DNA of 64,000 nt, taken from NCBI GenBank assembly GCA_025361565.1, contig JANYKN010000125.1:95171-159170 (forward strand), given 5' to 3'. The notes below the pieces were generated by a model. The model was given only the letters and a program-made list of their open reading frames with translations. It did not search any database and was not told the origin of the DNA. The translations under genes were made by a program, and so were the position numbers. Shown piece by piece: positions 19,801 through 27,670 of the stretch. Origin of the DNA: Bacteroidota bacterium. GTDB lineage: Bacteria > Bacteroidota > Bacteroidia > Bacteroidales > NBLH01. The stretch's first letter is position 1. Every line of letters starts with the position of its first letter.

Positions 19801-20268
19801 ACCCTGTTTTGCAAACTTGCCAATTTTTTTGAAATTATCTGTATTTAGATTAATAAGATAAACAGAATCTGAACCACATGCCAATTCTTCGCCATTTGGG
19901 CTAAAACATACTGATTTAACCGGATAAGTAAAGAAATTATAATCTTTAATTAATTTCCCTGATGGATACTCCCAAATTTTAACCGTGTTATCGTCACTGG
20001 CGCTGGCAATTAGATTTTTGGATGGATGCACAGACAATGAATTAACCGTTTTGATATGCCCGCTAAAAATATTCATTTGCCTGGAAGAAACCATATCCCA
20101 CAAAATTACTTTGCTGTCCTCTCCTGATGACACTAAATATTTGCCATCAGGAGTAAATACCAAATCTGTAATTCCGGCAGAATGTCCGGTTTGTATACAA
20201 AGTTTTTGAGCAAATAGAATCTGGCTAAACAGCATTATAAAGATAATATTAAGTATTCCAGTTTTCAT
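16846..20268 (-). CDS. Secreted WD40-repeat caspase-like (C14) protease
   Basis: 1140 residues. Signal peptide 1-20 (IIFIMLFSQILFAQ). WD40 beta-propeller repeats fill about residues 25-340 (GHSAGITDLVFTPDGKYL, GHIKTVNSLSVHPS, AHTDEVWALALEPKGRFL, each closing in a WD-like pair). A second, more diverged propeller region ends with GHSSTISEIKF and GHDGLIRFWDL. An Ig-like segment around 770-850 leads into the caspase domain (YLITIGISEYKNPVYNL onward), with catalytic His946 in FFAGHG and Cys996 in DACHSG. A run of Asp (1013-1017) follows the Cys, and an EF-hand-like loop (Asp1096 to Glu1107, DLNKDGVIMISE) lies near the C-terminus, suggesting Ca2+ control. It follows the lipoprotein gene by 79 bp. 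Confidence 0.9.
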   Translation of the reverse strand: MKTGILNIIFIMLFSQILFAQKLCIQTGHSAGITDLVFTPDGKYLVSSGEDSKVILWDMVSSRQMNIFSGHIKTVNSLSVHPSKNLIASASDDNTVKIWEYPSGKLIKDYNFFTYPVKSVCFSPNGEELACGSDSVYLINLNTDNFKKIGKFAKQGYNALDYSSDGKYLAFGGKKKGKVSIYDLLKDKIEKRILTHSNDVLFDEDGKFVFSAGQGGNIKRKAVSGSLLKRAFNISSDVSWNSFNSIALNSEYFIGANRDNLIYVFDRNSGARKEILKAHTDEVWALALEPKGRFLASAGKDRRILIWDLKKHALVKSMEGGANRINSISFSENGKLMFIAYNDGSFRIWNLDQKGKVLFQEPNKLNPLEKYLRYKYTADRANEKINTTQILVKESLNQKDKYSEDYESKEALIIWKLKEGMKTITLKSHKSAEYQSFIIKDTSNIILFKSKGTHSQKYSFLNKQKLREREEIFKTSVSNIDISSVSKDKTLKANGLNQKKLFVIDGDLYFKTLSASGKDLLALLYTKSGKTECQLWNLETNEQTNSFTLDDKYNTGGFSSNGKYIYLVTENSQSIKLFNPIDMSEVTEFKGNTPVSFSPDDKLISYTDELRNIYLVDINTKKRIFKTASGHSSTISEIKFNMPYNYLATSGHDGLIRFWDLNNGDLLVSLAAFGEDDFIYIDPDNYYYSTKGAMNYIAFTDKDKLYTFDQFDLKYNRPDIVFSKLKYSSTQEIEAYKKAYTKRVQKMGFANIELSSKINIPEIKIVNIDEFPITTTNGEISIKLNTWDNLKNIDRINVWVNDVPVYGTDGYSVRNKKMKNITVDCPIKLSEGTNKIQVSSLNEQGLESLKETFSIIYDTKPTKPNLYLITIGISEYKNPVYNLEYAAKDAQDLVALFKNGKNKVFGEIHEIQVLNKEATVANVLKLKSQLDNTKVDDVVILFFAGHGVLDSELNYYLATTEIDLDNLPNTALRYDKLEGLFDGIPARKKVIIIDACHSGEVDKEEEFTEVNNDDDDDMFVVSRDIRSASALESRAKITTQNSFELMKIMFADIRHGTGSTVISSAGGGEYAYETGEAKNGVFTYVLKNGIISKKADLNKDGVIMISELRDYVSRTVSKLTKGSQNPTYRRENLEFDFRIW

Positions 20269-20347
20269 CTGTCAATATTTATTGATTTCTATCAGCCGGA
20301 TTTTTATCTGGCCATTTGTTCAACTAATGATTTGTTTATAAACCAAA

Positions 20348-22033
20348 TCATTTTTGCAATAATACCCCTTGCGGACTAATTTTAATCAGAGATAAATCAG
20401 TAAAATAAATTTCGTACCATTCTTGTCCGTAAGAATATGAGTGATAGATATTTGTAATCATTATATCTGTAGGATAATTAGTATTAACATAATCCTTTAT
20501 CAGCACAGGCAAATCATTTTCAGGAATGTTTCTAAACTCATATTGCTGTAACTCCCCAGTATCGCTAAAATAGAACCATTTGTTGTCTGCCAGATAAACA
20601 TCATAATATGAACTTTCTATGCCTATAGTATGATCAATTTCGCTGAAAATGGCGTTGGGGTAATTGTTTTTAAAATAATTGAAAACATTGCTTGGCAATT
20701 TATCACTATTCAGTTTAGAATAATAGGTTTCGAACCATGTACCATCACCATAAAAATATACTTTGGCATTTGAACTTAAATAAACAATATACTTTGCATA
20801 AAATAAACTATCATATGCTACATTGGTAATAATTTCGCCTGGATGATTTGTTTGCAGGTATGTTTTAGCCGGGGCAGGTAGCTTCAGAGGGTCATAACCA
20901 TATTGATATATCCCGATAAGACTTCCATCTATATTGAAATAGAGTTTTATTCCACCGCTTAGTAAAACTTCATATTGCAGAGAAGCCGGTAAGTTTTCCT
21001 GCATTACTTTTTTTACAACATATGAAGAATAAAATATTTTTATATAAGATTGAGCTAATGACGGAAGATCTGCATATGTTAAATTTTCATTTAACAGATA
21101 TTGAAAATTTTGGTATTTATCGAATACGGCGACTGAATTATCGGTAAAATAAACCTTGTAATTATCTTCATCGTATGAAGCCCTTTTTATTTGAAGCGCC
21201 TGGAAGTTTGCACCTATATAGCCCGCAATTGCAGCTGGTATAAATTGCAGATATATATCTCGCGCAACAACATAAATATAATCAGTATCATAAATTTTAA
21301 ATGAAATCAAATCATTTTTCATATCAAATTCATCTACCGCAACTGGTTCCCAGTTTTCCATACTAATATCACCGGTTCCCCAACTATTGGTAGACGTCCA
21401 TTTACCGGATACCAGATAGGATAAATCTGTAGCATCATATCCGTTCGGATAACCTTGCCTGGTCCAGTTTACATAAATATTATATGATTCGCCCCATTGA
21501 TCGAGTTTAGGAATTTTGATTCGGTAAACTTTGTAGGATTGATTAGTTGTTTTATAATAATTGTTGTACAATTCAACCTCCTGCCAATTTTTTAAAGATA
21601 AATCGGAATAGTTTGCAAGCGGATGATATGTTACAGTTATAGGACTTTTAAATTTAACACTCAAATGATAATTTAATTCCATTTGTCCTCTTTCGTGGTA
21701 TCCTTCAGACTCATAAAATGGAACAAAATATAAAAATTTAGATCCAATTTTAGCAAATCCTTCATTCATCTGAGTAGCAACCTCAAAATCTTCAAACTGA
21801 TACATATTGAATACCATTAATGAGTCCAGTGCGCCAGCAGGAACATTCAATGATACAATAACTTCGCTTTTTGTATCATTATCATAATTGGCATAAAAAT
21901 TAATCATTCCACCTTCCGGACCCACTAGTCTGTTAAAGGTCTTGTAATCAAAGTTTTGAAATTCAAAATCTTTATGGCAACCATAAAATATAAGTGGAAT
22001 TAAAATAATTATAAGAAAATGATTGTATTTCAT
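20348..22033 (-). CDS. Lipoprotein with C-terminal PepSY-like beta repeats
   Basis: 561 residues from the ATG at 22033. The frame is open further up to 22078, but the later start is chosen because MKYNHFLIIILIPLIFYGC is then a clean lipoprotein signal with Cys19 as the lipid site. The middle region (GPEGGMINFYANYDND to about residue 200) is beta-rich with a ZU5-like opening, a tentative comparison. Residues 322-561 contain four units of about 60 residues that start D/K-LP-x-x-x-x-x-Y-x-x-x-x-YP and end in Y-x-V-x-L...F-x-x-x-G, the pattern of PepSY-like (beta-lactamase-inhibitor-like) domains. These usually bind peptides or proteins outside the cell. It is 48 bp after an outer-membrane protein gene and 79 bp before the WD40-caspase. 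Confidence 0.75.
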   Translation of the reverse strand: MKYNHFLIIILIPLIFYGCHKDFEFQNFDYKTFNRLVGPEGGMINFYANYDNDTKSEVIVSLNVPAGALDSLMVFNMYQFEDFEVATQMNEGFAKIGSKFLYFVPFYESEGYHERGQMELNYHLSVKFKSPITVTYHPLANYSDLSLKNWQEVELYNNYYKTTNQSYKVYRIKIPKLDQWGESYNIYVNWTRQGYPNGYDATDLSYLVSGKWTSTNSWGTGDISMENWEPVAVDEFDMKNDLISFKIYDTDYIYVVARDIYLQFIPAAIAGYIGANFQALQIKRASYDEDNYKVYFTDNSVAVFDKYQNFQYLLNENLTYADLPSLAQSYIKIFYSSYVVKKVMQENLPASLQYEVLLSGGIKLYFNIDGSLIGIYQYGYDPLKLPAPAKTYLQTNHPGEIITNVAYDSLFYAKYIVYLSSNAKVYFYGDGTWFETYYSKLNSDKLPSNVFNYFKNNYPNAIFSEIDHTIGIESSYYDVYLADNKWFYFSDTGELQQYEFRNIPENDLPVLIKDYVNTNYPTDIMITNIYHSYSYGQEWYEIYFTDLSLIKISPQGVLLQK

Positions 22034-22081
22034 CTGTCTATTTTTTAATTGATTTGAATGTCTAATGGAATTTCTCATTAA

Positions 22082-22903
22082 CTATTTTAAAGATTGTCCC
22101 TTAATTAAATTAAACGACAATAAATTCATGCTCAATGAAACATTAATAGAAGATAGGCTTTTGAAATTTGGTCTATGATCATAATAAATATTTTGGCTCG
22201 CATCAGAATATGAATACTTGTCTATTGGCCCAAGATTGTTCTCCATGTATACATCCAGCGATAGTCCGTGATATTTAATTCCAGCACCGGCTTTGTAATA
22301 AAATGTAACTGTCCTAAAAGTATTCAGGTTATTAAAAATAATGGCATTTCTAACGCCTCTTGTATCTTTATAATAATCGCCGGGTTTAAAACTCATCAGA
22401 TAATAAGTTGAAATCCCTCCAAAAACAAACGGCTTAAAGGTTTTTGTTTTAAAAAATGCATAACCTGCTGTAAAGGAATTCCCCATAAATACCCATTTGA
22501 GTTTTATGTTGTTGTAACCAAGGTTTTGGAGTTCACTGTTTGGATTAAAGACATCTGCATATTGCGAAAAGTCGACAGAATTCTTATACTTTGCCTCATT
22601 AGAATACCATGAAGTAAAAACATCAGCCTGAATAAAAAGGTTATTCCCTATATCGTATTTCAGATATATTGAAGGAAAAGGAATGTAGGAGCTGGTTTCG
22701 GAAACCTCAAATCCACTGAACCGAATGGTTTCGTTATACTCATTGGAAAAATAATAGACATAATCATTAACATCGTATTGAAAAAATGTCATTTTTTGAT
22801 AAGGAGTAATAAATGCACGTAACCCTATATGTAGAAATTGTCCATTTGCATAAAATATAGGCACAAATAACAATATACAAACAAAAATTTTCTTTGTTTT
22901 CAT
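22082..22903 (-). CDS. Outer-membrane beta-barrel protein, family not recognised
   Basis: 273 residues with a signal peptide (ICILLFVPIFYANGQ region, cleavage near residue 21). The rest alternates amphipathic strands and turns with many Tyr and Phe (IPFPSIYLKYDIGNNLFIQADVF, FTAGYAFFKTKTFKPFVFGG, FYYKAGAGIKYHGLSLDVYMEN), typical of porin-like barrels in Bacteroidota. No plug or TonB box is seen. It is the first of three same-strand genes leading through a lipoprotein to a WD40-caspase, so it may anchor or export partners of that set; this is inference from order only. Confidence 0.75.
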   Translation of the reverse strand: MKTKKIFVCILLFVPIFYANGQFLHIGLRAFITPYQKMTFFQYDVNDYVYYFSNEYNETIRFSGFEVSETSSYIPFPSIYLKYDIGNNLFIQADVFTSWYSNEAKYKNSVDFSQYADVFNPNSELQNLGYNNIKLKWVFMGNSFTAGYAFFKTKTFKPFVFGGISTYYLMSFKPGDYYKDTRGVRNAIIFNNLNTFRTVTFYYKAGAGIKYHGLSLDVYMENNLGPIDKYSYSDASQNIYYDHRPNFKSLSSINVSLSMNLLSFNLIKGQSLK

Positions 22904-23353
22904 TGCCTTTTTGGTTTAGTTTATTTGTACCATAAATTTAAGGCAATTTTGTTTGCGCTGATAATACTTATTTTTAAACCATCAAGATTGGGTATATCCT
23001 TTACAGATAATATAATTTCCGCAATCATCAAATTTCACAGGATCTAAAGGGTAAAGACCTCTAAGTTAATTCTTATTCTTATAAAGACTAAATAAATTTA
23101 CCCATAAAAATATTCCTATTACGATTTAAATGCGGATAATATTATGCCTAAATTGGTTACTGATTATTCGATTAATCCTTGCACATCATAGCAAATGTTC
23201 AATTGTCAATCATCATATTAATTCCGTCAAAAAAAATTTGGTTGAGTTTTAATCCGTTGATTAATTGAATGAAAATTTAGAATTTACATATGATTCATCT
23301 TAATTTTTTCCCGATTCAAATTCAATCTTATGAACCTTTTTTGCAAATCTCAA
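22904..23353. other. 450-bp gap without a recognised feature
   Basis: AT-rich sequence between the Crp/Fnr gene end and the outer-membrane protein start, both on the minus strand. I found no reading frame of note, no RNA and no strong hairpin. It presumably holds the promoter of the 22903 gene, but no full TAnnTTTG match was seen. Confidence 0.5.
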
Positions 23354-23920
23354 TTAATGAATCTGAGCTCTAATCCTACTTAAAGTTTCAGCACTAACAC
23401 CCAAATAAGATGCAATATAATGTAAGGGAATTCGCTGAATCATGGTGCTGTGGAGTTTTAGAAGATCTTCATATCGTTTTAGCGCAGTTTCAAATTGAAT
23501 ACCGGCCATCCGAATTTGCGAAAGAATTAAAGAACCTGAAACAATCTCGAAAGCAAAATTTGCAATTTCAAAGTTTCTGTTCCTCAATTCCTTTAATCCG
23601 TCACGCGATATTGATATCACTTCTGAGTCTTCGATACATTGAATAATAAGCTGACTAGGTGTTTTATTAAAGTAACTAATTATAGATAAACAAAAAGTGT
23701 TGTCAAAAGCAAACCATTCAGAAATCTCTTTATCAAGTTTGTGGTAAAAAATGCGCAACAGTCCTTTTGTTACAAAGTAAATACCATCGCAAATTGAACC
23801 TTCCTTCAAAACAAATTCGTTTTTTTTATACGATTTCATAATACAAATCTGTTGCAATTCCCTCCAACTTTCATCAGACAGATAAGCGATTTTTTGCACA
23901 GCTTTATATAAATCATCCAT
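23354..23920 (-). CDS. Crp/Fnr-family transcriptional regulator
   Basis: 188 residues. An N-terminal cyclic-nucleotide-binding-type beta-roll covers about 18-115 (KNEFVLKEGSICDGIYFVTKGLLRIFY, then EWFAFDNTFCLS). The Arg of the cAMP phosphate-binding cassette is not evident, so the ligand is probably not cAMP. A dimer helix follows (about 115-150), then a short helix-turn-helix at the very C-terminus (PLHYIASYLGVSAETLSRIRAQI). This compact layout is the common Bacteroidota form. It lies divergent from the chemoreceptor gene, 356 bp away, which makes that gene a possible but unproven target. Confidence 0.88.
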   Translation of the reverse strand: MDDLYKAVQKIAYLSDESWRELQQICIMKSYKKNEFVLKEGSICDGIYFVTKGLLRIFYHKLDKEISEWFAFDNTFCLSIISYFNKTPSQLIIQCIEDSEVISISRDGLKELRNRNFEIANFAFEIVSGSLILSQIRMAGIQFETALKRYEDLLKLHSTMIQRIPLHYIASYLGVSAETLSRIRAQIH

Positions 23921-24276
23921 AGAATTGGAGTATGTTAAAGGCTTTAAAAATAAAAGAATTTATTTATAAATACAAAATATGCAGTGATGGCAATCATTAT
24001 GTTAGAAAGAATCGGGAATCAATACCAATTAAATGTGCCTTTTGGAAGTCAATCAAAAAATGAAATTCATCCCTCTCTTGAAATTCAAACGAAATTTCAA
24101 ATGCAAAGATTTTCCTTGTGCTTACAATATGGAGTATACGAGGAATTAATATAAACTTTGAAACTTAAGGTTTGGTATTCCTTGAATTATCTATCATAAA
24201 AAAACAATAAATTCAATAATAAATATTATTTTAGTAAATCAGAAAAAGCAAATCGAACTAATTAAAGGAGGCAAAA
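23921..24276. other. 356-bp divergent gap with a doubtful 55-codon frame
   Basis: This interval separates the Crp/Fnr gene (minus) from the chemoreceptor gene (plus) and should hold both promoters. A small plus-strand frame at 23987-24154 starts ATG and encodes 55 residues ending LCLQYGVYEELI. It might be a remnant of an outer-membrane protein end, but there is no start signal and no family match, so it is not called as a gene. Confidence 0.4.
24264..24271 (+). promoter_or_regulatory. Strong Shine-Dalgarno site of the chemoreceptor gene
   Basis: AAAGGAGG lies 5 nt before the ATG at 24277. A near-perfect anti-16S complement is unusual here: the other genes in the window show no such site. It fixes the start codon. 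Confidence 0.8.
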
Positions 24277-25962
24277 ATGGAATTTCTTAACAATATAAAA
24301 ATCGGAGCAAGACTCACTGCTGTATTTGTGGCAATCATTATTTTAACTGCCTGTGGATTTTCTTTTCTATTAATAAAAAATCAAGAAATAAAAAAAGAAG
24401 TCGATTCAATTTATGGAATTCATCTTGTAAGTATAGATTTTCTAATACAAGCAGATCGGGATGCCTATCAATCGAGTATCAGTATAAGTCAATGTATGTC
24501 AGCCAATGCGCAATCGAATGAAGAAACGAAAAAAAAACTGATTGACGGCATCAATGAAAATATAAATCAAGTATTTGAACGATATACTAAATTCGAAAAA
24601 ATATCGACTTCGGTAAATGAGGCTGAAAATATTTCAAAAAACCAGAGCTTTCATGAATCGTATAAAGTTGTAAAAGAACTTACAATTCAAATTATTTCAT
24701 TGCTTGAGCAAGGTAATATTCCTGATGCTGAAAAAATTTATTTTGGTTCCTATAAAACTGATTTTGATAAAATGAGGGGAGCAATGGATGTTTTTACAAC
24801 AATTGCCGAGTCGGAAGCAGAAACAGCATATACTACAAGCCAGGAATTGAATAGAAATGTTACAATTAGCTCTTTGATAATCATGATTTTGGTAATAATA
24901 GTTTTCATTATAATTGCTGTTGTATTAACAAAAAGTATAACACTACCTGTTAATACTGCCGTTAATCTACTTGATAAATTAGCGAATGGAAATTTAAACA
25001 TTAAAGTACCTGATGAATATCTAAATAGAAAAGATGAAATTGGAAACCTGTTAAGAAGCATGTCAACCATGATAATAAATTTAACAAATACAGTTCAGAC
25101 AATAAAACAAAATTCCGGACAAATTGCAGGTGCTAGTTTCCAACTTACAAATACTTCGCAGATACTTTCGCAAGGTGCAACAGCGCAAGCATCATCTGTT
25201 GAAGAAGTATCGGCAACAATGGAAGAAATAGCAGCTAGTATTACACAAAATTCAGAAAATTCGAAACAAACCGGAAAAATATCTGAAGCATCTGCACAAG
25301 GAATGTTAAAAATGGCAGAAACATCAAAAGAAAGCCTTGAATCAATTAAAACCATTTCGCAAAAAATAACCATAATTAGTGATATAGCTTTTCAGACAAA
25401 TATCCTGGCTTTAAATGCTGCAGTTGAAGCTGCCAGAGCTGGTAGTCAAGGAAAGGGGTTTGCAGTGGTAGCGGCAGAAGTTAGGAAATTAGCTGAAAAA
25501 AGTAAAATAGCTGCTGATGAAATTATTAGCTTAAGCAATAAGAGCGTAATTATTAGCCAGCATGCCTCCAAAATGCTTCAGGAAATTTTGCCAGAAGTTT
25601 CTAAAACTGCCAATTTGGTGCAGGAAATTTCTCAATCAAGTGAAGAACAGAGTAATGGAGCACTTCAAGTTAACAATGCCTTACAACAACTTAACAATAT
25701 TACCCAGCAAAATGCCGCATCATCAGAAGAATTGGCTTCAAGCGCTGAAGAATTATCGAGCCAGGCAGAAAATTTAAATAATCTGATATCGTTTTTTAAA
25801 GTGAGTGATGAAATCGTTGAGAACTACATACCAAAGTTCGAAAATAATATATTACCTAAAAATGAACCAAAAAAATATCAGATTGAATCAAAGCCAACCA
25901 GCGGTTTTAAGCTGCAATTTGATGAATTTGAAGATAAAGATATGGATTTTACCAAATTTTAA
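24277..25962 (+). CDS. Methyl-accepting chemotaxis protein
   Basis: 561 residues. TM1 spans about 13-33 and TM2 about 194-218. Between them lies a helical four-helix-bundle ligand domain of about 160 residues facing the periplasm. A HAMP domain follows (about 215-268), then the long antiparallel coiled-coil signalling domain with the hairpin [21 protein letters not shown] near residues 368-388, which contacts CheA and CheW. A short charged tail without a pentapeptide methylation tether ends the chain. No che genes occur in the window, so it is an orphan receptor. It may serve type IV pilus or gliding control rather than flagella, which is inference. Confidence 0.93.
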   Translation: MEFLNNIKIGARLTAVFVAIIILTACGFSFLLIKNQEIKKEVDSIYGIHLVSIDFLIQADRDAYQSSISISQCMSANAQSNEETKKKLIDGINENINQVFERYTKFEKISTSVNEAENISKNQSFHESYKVVKELTIQIISLLEQGNIPDAEKIYFGSYKTDFDKMRGAMDVFTTIAESEAETAYTTSQELNRNVTISSLIIMILVIIVFIIIAVVLTKSITLPVNTAVNLLDKLANGNLNIKVPDEYLNRKDEIGNLLRSMSTMIINLTNTVQTIKQNSGQIAGASFQLTNTSQILSQGATAQASSVEEVSATMEEIAASITQNSENSKQTGKISEASAQGMLKMAETSKESLESIKTISQKITIISDIAFQTNILALNAAVEAARAGSQGKGFAVVAAEVRKLAEKSKIAADEIISLSNKSVIISQHASKMLQEILPEVSKTANLVQEISQSSEEQSNGALQVNNALQQLNNITQQNAASSEELASSAEELSSQAENLNNLISFFKVSDEIVENYIPKFENNILPKNEPKKYQIESKPTSGFKLQFDEFEDKDMDFTKF

Positions 25963-26050
25963 TTGATTATAGTTTCTCCGATATAAATCTGTAGTTTGAT
26001 TGATTTAGGCCACTAAAGCATTAAATCACAAAATCTCTATCCGATTAATT

Positions 26051-26815
26051 CTATTTCACAAAATAAATTATTGAAACAATAAGTCCAATAACCACAACTA
26101 AATACCTAAGTGTAATTGGTTTTATTTTACCTGCAAATTTGCCACCAACCCAGCCACCTAAAATTGCTCCTGAAGCCATAATAAATACCGCAGGCCAAAC
26201 TACTTTATCAGAAAAAATGAAGAATATTGCTGTACTAACATTAACAACAAATCCTATAAATTGCTTCAGCGCATTTAACCTGGTTAGGTTATCATTTACA
26301 GTAAGCGCCAGCACTGCCAATACAATAACGCTTAGACCCGCACCAAAATAACCACCATAAATTGCTGCAAGAATAATTGCAAACATTACAAAAACAGAAA
26401 TTCGGGTTACTCGGCTTTCCTGATTATTATGCCTATTGAGCCATTTTTTTAAAGGTTCTTGAATTACCAATAAAAAAGAAGCTATCAAAATAAGATATGG
26501 AACCAGTGAACGAAAAAGTTTATCGCCTGTGTGCAATAATAAAATACCCCCAATAATGCCTCCAATTGCGGTAATTGGAAGAAATATCAATAATCGCTTT
26601 TTTTGCCCTTTTAAGTCTTTTAATTGTGCAAAAGTTGCCGCTAAATAACCAGGACTCAATGATACTGTGCTAGTAACGTTTGCTGATACTACCGGAATTC
26701 CAACTGCTGTGAGTATAGGAAAAGAAATTAATGTACCGCCTCCTGCAATTGCATTTACAAAACCGGCAGCAAATCCACCCAGAGCAATGATACAAGAATC
26801 AAGGATATTTATCAT
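26051..26815 (-). CDS. TauE/SafE-family sulfite or organic-anion permease
   Basis: 254 residues, nearly all membrane-spanning (about eight segments). The family pattern is visible in two halves: GGFAAGFVNAIAGGGTLISFPIL near the N-terminus, and YGGYFGAGLSVIVLAVLAL plus NALKQFIGFVVN in the second half, with the closing glycine motif GAILGGWVGGKFAG. Members export sulfite, sulfoacetate or similar anions, but the substrate cannot be assigned here since no sulfur-metabolism gene is nearby. It converges on the chemoreceptor gene, with an 88-bp spacer. Confidence 0.9.
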   Translation of the reverse strand: MINILDSCIIALGGFAAGFVNAIAGGGTLISFPILTAVGIPVVSANVTSTVSLSPGYLAATFAQLKDLKGQKKRLLIFLPITAIGGIIGGILLLHTGDKLFRSLVPYLILIASFLLVIQEPLKKWLNRHNNQESRVTRISVFVMFAIILAAIYGGYFGAGLSVIVLAVLALTVNDNLTRLNALKQFIGFVVNVSTAIFFIFSDKVVWPAVFIMASGAILGGWVGGKFAGKIKPITLRYLVVVIGLIVSIIYFVK

Positions 26816-26834
26816 TTTCAGAATATTATTTGGG

Positions 26835-26842
26835 CAAATTTA
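26835..26842 (-). promoter_or_regulatory. Candidate -7 box of the TauE/SafE gene
   Basis: CAAATTTA on the plus strand equals TAAATTTG on the coding strand, a full match to TAnnTTTG, 20 nt before the ATG. Confidence 0.45.
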
Positions 26843-27045
26843 GAGCAATTAATTAATCTAATATTAAACAAATGTACTAAATTGAAATTTTTTCAATTTG
26901 AATTTTTATTCATGAGTTTACTATCTTTAAAAAACTTATCAAATCAAGTCTTTTTTCTAAAAAAACTACTCTAAACAAATCATGTTTACTTTTTAAATTC
27001 TTTTTAATTATATTTATCATAAAAACCCAATTAAAAATAAAGCGT

Positions 27046-27582
27046 ATGATAAAGAGAATGAGTTTTTTATTTGCGGCTATCATGCTGTTGCTGTTTAATA
27101 TACAGGCACAAACTGTACCAGATTTCACAGGTTCTAATGTAACTAAAGAAGAAGCCCAGGAGGCACTTGATTATCACAACAAGGTGCGTGGAGATGTTAA
27201 TGTTAAGGGATTAGAATGGTCAGCCGAATTGGCCAAATATGCGCAGGAATGGGCCGATCATCTTGCCTCACAAGGATGTGATATGCAACATCGTCCATAT
27301 GATGGGGAATGGTCCCAAAAATATGGAGAAAATATTTTTTGGGGAATGGGAGCTGATTATAAGGCACTTGATGCATCAGAAAGCTGGTATAGTGAAATTA
27401 AAGATTATAAACATGAACCTTTGAATGATTCAAATTGGTACAATACAGGGCATTATACCCAAATGGTTTGGTATAATACCACTCAAGTGGGCATTGCAGT
27501 AGCAAAATGTAATGATGGAGGAATTATTATTGTAGCCAATTATAATCCACCGGGCAATTATATGGGCGAAAGTGCCTATTAA
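27046..27582 (+). CDS. Secreted CAP/SCP (PR-1-like) domain protein
   Basis: 178 residues. Signal peptide 1-22 (FLFAAIMLLLFNIQAQ). The mature chain is a single CAP domain with its signature residues: HNKVR at 44-48, His82 and Glu95 (QHRPYDGEW, YGENIFWG), His136 in GHYTQMVWYNTTQVG, and the end pattern VANYNPPGNY. Two Cys (78 and 155) could form the conserved disulfide. CAP proteins are secreted or periplasmic and bind sterols, lipids or other ligands; the bacterial role is unsettled. The length is that of the bare domain with no LysM or anchor. Confidence 0.93.
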   Translation: MIKRMSFLFAAIMLLLFNIQAQTVPDFTGSNVTKEEAQEALDYHNKVRGDVNVKGLEWSAELAKYAQEWADHLASQGCDMQHRPYDGEWSQKYGENIFWGMGADYKALDASESWYSEIKDYKHEPLNDSNWYNTGHYTQMVWYNTTQVGIAVAKCNDGGIIIVANYNPPGNYMGESAY

Positions 27583-27600
27583 AAAGTATCTGCCTAAAAT

Positions 27601-27644
27601 TGAAACTCCGGTAATGATTGTCAAATCAAATTACCGGAGCTTCA
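27601..27644. terminator. Hairpin between convergent genes
   Basis: CTCCGGTAAT (27606-27615) pairs perfectly with ATTACCGGAG (27630-27639), with TGAA/TTCA extending the base and TGATT/AATCA the top. It sits between the stops of the CAP gene and the SpoIIE-phosphatase gene. The U-tract is weak on both sides, so it may act through the stem or as a processing site. Confidence 0.6.
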
Positions 27645-27670
27645 AATTCCAAAAGTTAATTTTTAACTCA

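Noticed and set aside
5541-20268. Reading the caspase genes as an anti-phage defence island.
   Set aside because: Both proteins carry signal peptides and there are no nucleases, toxins, cyclases or other defence genes nearby.
22034-22078. Fifteen-codon upstream extension of the PepSY-like lipoprotein.
   Set aside because: The later ATG gives a standard lipoprotein signal with Cys19; the extension would bury it.
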